Positions 56,681 through 64,000 of a DNA stretch of 64,000 nucleotides are shown piece after piece. This DNA comes from Symbiodinium natans (taxonomy: Eukaryota; Sar; Dinophyceae; Suessiales; Symbiodiniaceae), in NCBI GenBank assembly GCA_905221605.1, contig CAJNDS010000098.1:62001-126000 (forward strand), read 5' to 3'. Under the pieces are notes generated by a model. It saw only the letters and a program-made list of their open reading frames with translations, had not been told where the DNA came from and did no database searches. The translations under genes and the position numbers were made by a program. The first letter of the stretch is position 1. The number at the start of each line of letters is the position of its first letter.

Positions 56681-57224
56681 GAAGTACATCATGGGAGGCA
56701 GCCAAGTCAACTCAGAATCACCCGCCCAGCGTCGAAAGCCTGAAGGCTCGAATGGGAACGGGACCTCGGACCGTGGAACCGCTTTAGGGTTTAGGGTTTG
56801 GGGTTCAGGTTTAGGGCTTAGGGCTTAGAGCTTAGGGCTTAGAGCTTCGGGCTTAGGGCTTAGGCCTTAGGCCTTAGGCTTTAAGGTTTAGGGTTTAGGG
56901 TTTAGGGTTTAGGGTTTAGGCAGTATGGCAGTGCTAGAGCCAAGCACTGATCATTCATCTCAATTACGTGTTCTGCCCTGAGAATCCACGGCTGAGTGCG
57001 GGCTGCTTGCGGCTGGGCCCGGACTTGTCCGGCGCCTGCGGCGAAAACATGAAAATGTCTCGAGAACAAGAGGGACTGAGGGCCCTATATATATATAATA
57101 CATATAGATATATATATATATATGGTAACCCCCCCCCCCCCCAAGTACCTAGGTCTCATTTTCTTCCCTGTCTCAGGCACCGGCCTCAGATGACTTGCCT
57201 CTTGTAGGGTTTAGGGTTTAGGAG

Positions 57225-58115
57225 TGAAAGTGCTGTACTGTCCCGAAAAAACCAATCCCAGAAGCTGAAAGTGCTGTACTGTCCCTAAAAAACCTAAAAA
57301 ACCAATTCTGGAGGCCTATCAAGACAGGCTCTCCTCAAAAGATTGGTTTTTTTGGGACAGTACGGCACTTCGAAGGCCTGAGGTGCTGAAAGTGCTGTAC
57401 TGTCCCTAAAAAACCAATCCCAGAAGCAGAAAGTGCTGTACTGTCCCTAAAAAACCTAAAAAACCAATTCTAGTGGCCTATACAGACAGGCCCTCTTCCA
57501 AAGATTGGTTTTTTAGGGACAGTACGGCACTTTGAAGGCCTGAGGTGCTGAAAGTGCTGTACTGTCCCTAAAAAACCAATCCCAGAAGCAGAAAGTGCCG
57601 TACTGTCCCTAAAAAACCTAAAAAACCAATTCTGGTGGCCTATACAGACAGGCCCTCTTCCAAAGGTTGGTTTTTTAGGGACAGTGCGGCACTTTGAAGG
57701 CCTGAGGTGCTGAAAGTGCTGTACTGTCCCTAAAAAACCAATCTTTTCGTGAGGGTCTACCTGTATAGGCCTCCAGAATTGGTTTTTTAGGTTTTTTAGG
57801 GACAGTACAGCACTTTCTGCTTCTGGGATTGGTTTTTTAGGGACAGTGCAGCACTTTGAAGGTCTGAGGTGCTGAAAGTGCTGTACTGTCCCTAAAAAAC
57901 CAATCTTTTGAAGAGGGGCTGCCTGTACAGGTCCCCAGAATTGGTTTTTTAGGTTTTTTAGGGACAGTACAGCGTTTTCCGCTTCTGGGATTGCTTTGTT
58001 AGGGACAGTACAGCACTTTCAGCCCTTCAGATCCCCAAAGTGCTGTACTGTCCCTAAAAACCAATCTTTTCGTGACGGCCTGCCTTGTAATTATAGGCCT
58101 CCAGAATTGGTTTTT
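57225..58115. repeat. 162-bp tandem array of self-complementary units
   Basis: Units start TGAAAGTGCTGTACTGTCCC at 57225, 57387, 57549, 57711 and 57873, exactly 162 bp apart, with a partial sixth. Each carries four copies of GTGCTGTACTGTCCCTAAAA in inverted pairs. The inner part of units 4 and 5 is inverted relative to units 1-3. Confidence 0.95.
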
Positions 58116-58119
58116 GTTT

Positions 58120-59200
58120 GTTCAGAGAGCACAGTTCAGCAGCAATAAAGCTAATTCAACTATTTGTTAAAAACTGTGATGTAAGTAACATTTTATCTAA
58201 TCGATGTAATGCCTAATGACGCGACGAGGTCAAGTTTCCTGATAAGTAGGCTTTAATTAATCTAATTTGCTTTACAACTGTCATTCATTTAGTCTGGTTG
58301 AGGTTGAAGTAAAAAAAGGATAGACATTTAGTTAGTTGAATGCTGTCTACCTCTTAGAATAAGAAACTAAATGTAGTTGTTTCTTGGGCAGGCCTATTAA
58401 AGTATTCGTTTAAAGTAATTAGTCCAGTCAGGCTGAACCAATTGAATTGTTGTTAAGGATCGTGGCTTGTTTAATTTAAATTATCGAATTCGTTTAGTTA
58501 AGGGTATACTAATTAGTTTCATTCATTTGCTTCACCTTTAAGTAAACTAAATCCACAATTGAAATGATTTTGACTACATTAATATCAGCAAACAAACGGC
58601 CGTAGTTACTGTTCTTAGTAAGTTTAGTTCATTGAATTCTTTTAGTTAATTATTGGTCTACGAACTCAGTTTATTTACTTAACCCTTCAGAAGACTAATC
58701 AAATTGTTGGAAAGACTTTACGTATGTTATTTTCCATAAACGAAAAACTTTAGTTAAACTAAGTACTGTGCTTGTTCACGAAAAGAAGAAGGAACATGTT
58801 TTAGCTCATTCAATGAATGCTTAAGTGAAGCCATTAGGTCAGGTTCCCTATTACGCATTATGTTTTAATTAATGTAGTGTATGAACAAGTTTAATTACAG
58901 GCCTGTCTTTTCTAGCACAGAAGCAAAAACACCTTCAGAAGACTAATCAAACTGTTGGAAAGACTGTACGTATGTTATTTTCCAGAAACGAAAAACTTTA
59001 GTTAAATTAAGTACTGTGCTTGTTCACGAAAAGAAGAAGGAACATGTTTTAGCTCATTCAATGAATGCTTAAGTGAAGCCACTAGGTCAGGTTCCCTATT
59101 ACGCATTATGTTTTAATTAATGTAGTGTATGAACAAGTTTAATTACAGGCCTGTCTTTTCTAGCACAGAAGCAAAAACACGTGTAACATGATTCCGTCGC
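58120..59200. other. AT-rich, gene-free island with a 248-bp duplication
   Basis: Unlike the flanks, this 1.1 kb is rich in TTTAGTTAA-type words and has no heptamer array. 58685-58932 and 58933-59180 are direct tandem copies (period 248) with a handful of substitutions. Stop codons are dense in all frames. Its origin (an organelle-like or viral fragment, or an old element) cannot be told from sequence alone. Confidence 0.75.
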
Positions 59201-59361
59201 ACGCCGTGTTGCACTGCTTGCTGCGTCTGTCGCCTATGTGTTGGGCAGTATCCTCCATTCCGTTCATGCGATTCAAAAAACACGTTTTTTTGTAAATCCT
59301 ACGAAAAACACACTCTTTTTTAAGTAAAACCTAGGCGCTACGGGGGGGGGGGGGGGTAGCA

Positions 59362-59447
59362 TATATATATATATATATACCCTTTCAAGGGATTATATAG
59401 CTACTATATATCCATACACCCTTTAAGGGATTATATAGCCACTATTC
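59362..59447. mobile_element. M5 core repeated twice
   Basis: ACCCTTTCAAGGGATTATATAG and CACCCTTTAAGGGATTATATAG are adjacent copies of a short palindromic core, preceded by a (TA)n run. Confidence 0.6.
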
Positions 59448-59764
59448 AAAAGCCACCTCAACTCCCACAAATTCAAGCACACAGTGCAACGTCCAAGAGC
59501 CCGCGTCAGCTACCTGCCTGGCCTCTAAAGCCAATGGACACAAGCGGCAATCTGTACCACAGCTTGAAATATCACATCGATCCTTAGCTTGTACCAGAAA
59601 AAAAAAGAGGCTACACTACCGGGGAGCGCGGCGCATCTCACAGAGTTCTTGAGGCAACAAGACCAATCGCAGCAACAGAAAACATCTGCCACATTGGCTG
59701 CACTCAACCCTCGGCCCTAAACCCTAAACCCTAAACCCTAAACCCTAAACCCTAAACCCTAAAC

Positions 59765-59869
59765 CGGGGCGGCCTTCGAACTCAGCAATTGGAACATCAC
59801 GATCTCCACCAGCGCCCAAGAACCGTCGATACGCAGCCGGGCGGTGAGCCTCGACTCTTTGGAAGATGA
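59765..59869 (-). CDS. Candidate exon, ~34 residues
   Basis: The minus frame includes ARLRIDGSWALVEIVMFQLL and ends at GCCCCG|GTTTAGGG, the first unit of a telomere-like array (phase 0). Possible acceptors are CCAAAG or GTCGAG near 59852-59860, so the 5' edge is approximate. A mirrored array lies on the other side. No family is recognised. Confidence 0.45.
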
Positions 59870-60269
59870 TAGGGGTTTAGGAAATAGTACAACATGGTTG
59901 AAATAATACGAAATGGTGGCTAGTAGTGGTGGCTATTGGGTAGTAGTGATGGGAAGTGGTGGTGGGTAACCATGGTGGGTTACGCAAAAATATGGTCCAC
60001 TACAAAAACCACACAAAAATATGGTTTAGTTTGATCCAATATCATATGGTATGATGTACTTCAAATGGTCTAGTTGTTCGGAATAAGCTTGGGCTTCACC
60101 CCCCTTCCCCCCCCCCCGCTCTGGAAGCTGACGCATGTTACGGTTTGCTTACAAAGCCCCTTTCTTTTAATCTTGTTCGCACAGCCTTGTTCTAAAGCCT
60201 TCTCGTCCATGGTTTCGCCTCCCTGCCTATTCTAAAGGCCCTCAGCATCGGGCCGGACCGAGGCAGGCC

Positions 60270-60770
60270 ACGCGAGATAAGATAAGACAAGATAAGATTA
60301 GATAGGATAAGACAAGATAAGATAAGACCAGATCAGATAAGATAAAGATAGAGATAAGATAAGGTAAGGGAAGAGAAGAAAATATAAAATAAGATAAGGT
60401 AAAGATAAGATAAGATCAAGAGAAGATATGAAAGATAAGGCAAGATAAGAGAAGATAAGAGAAAGACAAGATAAGATAGGATAAAGACAAGATAAGTTAC
60501 GATAAGATGAGATGAGATAAGATAAGATGAAAACAATACAAGACAAGACAAGAAAGGTAGGACAAGGTAAGGTAAGATAAGATAAGGTGAAATAATATAC
60601 GACCAGATAAAGACAAAGATAACAATAAAGATAAAGATAAGGATAAAGATAAAGAAAAAGATACCGACAAAGATTATTTTAAAAAAAAACAAAGATAAAC
60701 ATAAAGATATAGATAAAGATAAAGATAAAACATTGCGATAAAAAAGAAAAAAGATCAAGACCAAGGTAGA
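60270..60770. repeat. GATAA-rich microsatellite
   Basis: GATAAGATAAGACAAGATAA-type purine-rich repeats. The minus-strand Leu/Ile/Ser-rich frames of up to 147 codons are artefacts. Confidence 0.95.
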
Positions 60771-60799
60771 TATCAAGACATAATGATATAAAGATGTAA

Positions 60800-61165
60800 A
60801 GGTTTAAAGATGTGCAGATATAAAGATACCAAGATACAAAGATACAAAGAGACCAAGATACAAAGATACAAAGATACAAAGACACAAAGACACAAAGACA
60901 CAAAGATACAAAGACTCAAAGATACAAAGATACAAAGATACAAAGATACAAAGACACAAAGATACAAAGATACAAGGATACAAGGATACAAAGATACAAA
61001 GACACAAAGAAACAAAGATACAAAGATACAAAGATACAAAGATACAAAGATACAAAGATACAAAGATACAAAGATACAAAGATACAAAGATACAAAGATA
61101 CAAAGATGCAAAGATATAAAAGATATAAATACATAAAAATTCAAGATATAGAGATATAAAGATCC
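60800..61165. repeat. GATACAAA 8-bp array
   Basis: About 40 units of GATACAAA with GACACAAA variants. Since three units make 24 nt, frames stay open on both strands without meaning. Confidence 0.97.
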
Positions 61166-61274
61166 GATAAGACGGGAGGTAAGACAAAGACACACTTGAT
61201 AAGACTAGAAAAGTAAGACAACACCACATAAGATACAAGGCGGCCTTATCTGCCTTAGGGGATGTTTGAGGCCT

Positions 61275-61580
61275 GATGTTTAGGGTTTAGGGTTTAAGGT
61301 TTAGGGATTTGGGTTTGCAGGGAAAGGGTTTTGGGAGCCCCAGGCTTAGGGTTAAGGGTTTAGGGTTTAGGGTTAAGGGTTTAGGGTTTAGGGTTTAGGG
61401 TTTAGGGTTTAAGGTTTAGGGTTTAGGGTTTAGGGTTTAGGGTTTGGGGTTTGGGGTTTAGGGGTTTAGGGTTTAGGCTTCAGGGCTTAGGGTTTAGGGT
61501 TTTGGGTTTTGGGTTTAGGGTTTAGGGTTTAAGGTTTAGGGTTTAGGGCTTAGGTTTAGGGTTTCTGGTTTAGGGCTTAG
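61275..61580. repeat. TTTAGGG cluster with TTAAGGG variants
   Basis: Near-continuous degenerate heptamers. It is the last large array in the window. Confidence 0.95.
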
Positions 61581-61950
61581 CTGAGGACATGTTAGAGTGG
61601 CTTTTGGGTTAAGGTTCAGGTTTAGTGCTTAGGATCGAGTTGCACAGTTTAAAAATTTGCAGAGTCAACCTTACATTGCTTAGCTTACAATTTTGCAAGA
61701 ACAAACTTGCAGATTTGCAAGGATGACTTTGGAATTAATACAGCAACAAAACGTGACAATTTTTGTAAGGTCGTAACGGAGCTTTGATCGCAACCCGAAG
61801 CCTTAGCGAAGGCTGCAAAGTAGCCCAGAAAAGGAGCCGAATAACCCCAAAGCCAAGCCCCCTCCCCCCTACACCCCTCCCCTTCCCCCCATACCCACCA
61901 ACAAAAATTTAAGAGAAAAAATAATAAATCTATATATATATATATACATA

Positions 61951-62099
61951 TTACTCTCGAAAAACACAAAGACCCTCTGCCCAGGTAGCAATCCCAAATC
62001 CCCAGACCCTCGGCCTGCAGCTCGGCATCGTTGGTCCATCAAGGCAACCACCATCATCCAGTTTATGGCCGGATGCCTGCAACACCTTCGCAAAGCACC
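61951..62099 (-). CDS. Candidate terminal exon, 48 residues
   Basis: A T-rich tract ending in CTTTTTCTTCGTCAG is a strong minus-strand acceptor (exon from 62099, phase 1). The frame reads 48 codons, including FAKVLQASGHKLDDGGCLDG, to a TAA at 61951. It could join a short upstream exon at 62327-62360 (VRDILLGWRRE, after GCACTTTTTTTTTGGCAG; donor GAGG|GTGCC, phase 1). The island 62145-62326 between them is also open in another frame (with KPIATVATFGAWLADAG), so alternative joins exist. The protein is unknown. Confidence 0.5.
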
Positions 62100-62469
62100 C
62101 TGACGAAGAAAAAGAATATAATGATAATAATAACAATAAGAATAATAATCAGCGCGAGCACAATGGCCTTTTTCAATCTGCTCACGCCGGCATCGGCCAA
62201 CCATGCGCCGAATGTGGCCACGGTGGCAATGGGTTTGCCCGGGACCGCGAAGCAACTGCGCCTCCAGAGTTCACTTGCTGCAGCGCTACGATTGCTCCAG
62301 CCCGGCCCCAGCGTTTGTTGCGGCACCCTCGCGCCTCCAGCCGAGCAGTATGTCACGCACCTGCCAAAAAAAAAGTGCAAACTATAGTAATAATAATAAT
62401 AATAAGAAGAATAAGAATAAGAATAATAATAATAATATCTTCTCACTCCGAGGCTACTTCGTGAACAAT

Positions 62470-62580
62470 TCAGGCTGAGGGCGGCACCAGCACCAAGGGC
62501 ACATCCATGAGCAGGCAGTGCTTCTTCAGCTCCTTCACGGCCCGCATGACCTCAGTGCCGACCACGACATGAGAACTTGG
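62470..62580 (-). CDS. Candidate exon, ~36 residues
   Basis: A minus frame after GAGTGCAG (62581) includes VVVGTEVMRAVKELKKHCLL and runs to a TGA at 62470-62472. It may instead be spliced at CCCTTG|GTGCTG (62494), which would join the 62360 exon in phase 0 and make one chain with 61951-62099. The preceding intron would contain the dispersed M6 interior. The product is not recognised. Confidence 0.45.
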   Translation of the reverse strand, partial: PSSHVVVGTEVMRAVKELKKHCLLMDVPLVLVPPSA

Positions 62581-62690
62581 CTGCACTCAGGAGGGTGGCT
62601 GTAAAACTAAACTTCTGGCTGCCTTAGTAAGAAACCCAATGAACCCAAAAAAGGGTAAGGATCTAAAGTTACAGAAAAGTACCAGGAAGA
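62574..62690. repeat. Dispersed repeat shared with 46035-46150
   Basis: TTGGCTGCACT, AGGAGGGT, TAAGAAACCCAAT and AAGGATCTAAAGTTACAG occur in the same order and spacing as in the M6 element at 46 kb. The terminal inverted repeats are missing here. Confidence 0.85.
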
Positions 62691-62857
62691 TAAATGCCAC
62701 AAAACAGCAGCTTCTCGTCATGCAAATTCTGCGGCCTGGATTTGCGACTGCGTGGACTTCACGGAGTGGACGAAGGGATGAGTTTGCCAAAAGGCATCTG
62801 CCTAGTCCAAGGCATAAAAAACACATTTCAGCCTACCTGGGATGGCACATGTCGATG

Positions 62858-63369
62858 TCAAAACTGGTTGAGAATGGTTAACACCACGCCTCCTCCACAT
62901 TGCACATTGACGCTGCCCGGCGAAAATCGAAGACATCGTTTGTGATCTCCAAGCTGCTTGAACTGCCTCACACCATCTGCACCATTCAGCATTTGGATAT
63001 TGCAACTGATATATGGGGCATTTCCCGGAATAGACGGCTTCTTCAGTTTGGGTTTAGGAAAGAACGCCATTTGCCCAACTCAAAAAAAGGCCTCGGCGCA
63101 TCATTCCGAAGCGTTTCGCCGCGAAATGTTGTGGGTGACGCTTCTCCTGCGTAGCTGTTGGCCGTGGCTTGTTTGTGCAAGTGCTTCAGTTCAGCTTTTG
63201 AGATAACACTGGCAGTCCACGCTCGGACCCAGAACGGTGCCTGACCCCTGCCAATTATCAACAAAATGTTCCAGCATGTGCAAGCCATAACCAAAATTAA
63301 AACATGTTTTTTCCGCACGCCTCCTTTCCGCGGATCCACACCGTCGCGGTCCCAGTGCAGTCGCCGCAT
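62858..63369 (-). pseudogene. Frameshifted protein-coding remnant or mis-called gene
   Basis: Frame A runs from an ATG at 63369 (upstream TTTGTTAG could be an acceptor) for 109 codons to a stop at 63043. It has a hydrophobic span near residues 22-40 (HVLILVMACTCWNILLIIG), then a polar, basic region. Frame B, overlapping its end, runs from about 63070 to 62858 and includes MLNGADGVRQFKQLGDHKRC. Protein-like text also continues in other frames (DAFWQTHPFVHSVKSTQSQI near 62745-62805). The shifts occur near a T7 run at 63083-63093 without splice sites, so an indel, a sequencing error or pseudogene decay is more likely than introns. The family is not recognised. Confidence 0.5.
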
Positions 63370-63749
63370 CACGGCAAGCAGCTAACAAATCTAAACCAGG
63401 GGCGGGGACTCGGACGAGTTGGAAAGGAAGTCGCTGACGAGGGGGCGTGTTATTTTCTCTCTACTCGGACGCCGCCCCCCCCCGTGCGACGGTGAATGAT
63501 GCACAAAAGGCAATGGGCGATATTTGTGCTGCCACTGGCGCGCTGACCTTCTTCACTTGCAACGATGAGTGCATGCATGCGCTGCACCAACGCACACTGT
63601 CGTGCGACGACGTCGGGCCCTGTCGTGCAGAAGCAAAACCTGTCCGTCCTCTATAAATAAAAAAAAGAAAAGAGAGCGCTCTCTAGGCAGCTCAGACAGG
63701 GGAGGACTGTAAGAAAGATGAGTGAATGTCCTCTACTGGCAAGGTGAGG

Positions 63750-63840
63750 GAGGAAGAAAGAAAGAAAGATAGAGAGAGAGAAAAACAAAAAGAGAAGGAG
63801 AAAGAGAGAGATAGAGAGAGAAAGATATAAAAAAAAAACA
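63750..63840. repeat. GA-rich microsatellite
   Basis: GAAAGAAAGAAAGATAGAGAGAG-type tract near the right end of the window. The AGAGAGC(G/A) words on either side (63671-63684 and 63841-63853) are near duplicates. Confidence 0.9.
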
Positions 63841-64000
63841 GAGAGCAGTCTCTAGGCACGTGATCAGACAGGCCCCGTGACACACACTCTTATTGCGAAA
63901 CTTAAAGGATTAAAAGTTTGATTGTTTTCCTCGCCTATGTGTCTGGAAATTATCGGGATTCCCTTCTGCTCACAGTCGCGAAGTTCGGAAGCCCATGACA

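Noticed and set aside
60298-61238. Leu/Ile/Ser- and Cys/Val/Ser-rich minus-strand frames resembling membrane proteins
   Set aside because: They are translations of GATAA and GATACAAA microsatellites.

Overview
This window reads as nuclear DNA of a eukaryote, most probably a dinoflagellate or a close alveolate relative. The telomere-type heptamer TTTAGGG/CCCTAAA occurs in dozens of short arrays of both orientations across most of the window. Coding sequence comes as short islands that need splicing, and several satellite and inverted-repeat families fill the rest. There is no bacterial-style operon, and I see no rRNA, tRNA or CRISPR array. The assignment rests on the heptamer, the gene style and the repeat content. 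Other TTTAGGG-bearing lineages (chromerids, cryptophytes, some algae) are not excluded.

Layout. 0-8.6 kb: moderately repetitive sequence with a few telomere-like arrays, a CAG array and some possible exons, the best being a 202-codon minus-strand exon at 5.3-5.9 kb. 10.5-19.6 kb: a satellite block with a 142-bp direct duplication, a long array of the 9-mer GAATTAATT broken by G-rich cassettes, two blocks of 52-bp palindromes, an 88-bp tandem array, degenerate long repeats and GA/CT-rich DNA. 19.7-59.8 kb: a mosaic of exon-like islands, telomere-like arrays and small inverted-repeat (MITE-like) elements. 57.2-59.2 kb: a 162-bp array and a 248-bp duplication in AT-rich DNA. 60.3-61.2 kb: GATAA and 8-bp microsatellites. 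61.9-63.4 kb: another gene-like cluster on the minus strand.

The clearest gene is at 34.9-37.3 kb on the minus strand. It is a two-exon gene of about 753 codons for a multi-pass membrane protein with three 27-residue repeats. Other good exon candidates lie on the minus strand at 5.3, 31.7, 32.6, 43.2, 47.0, 59.8 and 61.9-63.4 kb. On the plus strand, 20.7-21.95 kb fits a five-exon chain and 29.1-29.5 kb a two-exon chain, both phase-consistent.

The most interesting observation is that many telomere-like arrays sit exactly where introns should be. Exons end at G|GTTTAGGG, or begin just after a CCCTAAA-rich pyrimidine tract ending in AG. Two short candidate introns (92 and 95 nt) consist almost entirely of degenerate heptamers. 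One telomere-like block has inserted inside a copy of a dispersed inverted-repeat element and is flanked by a short duplication. This suggests that telomere-type repeats spread in this genome and are tolerated, or used, as introns. Many islands are GC-rich and open on both strands, so calls below about 0.5 confidence are hypotheses.
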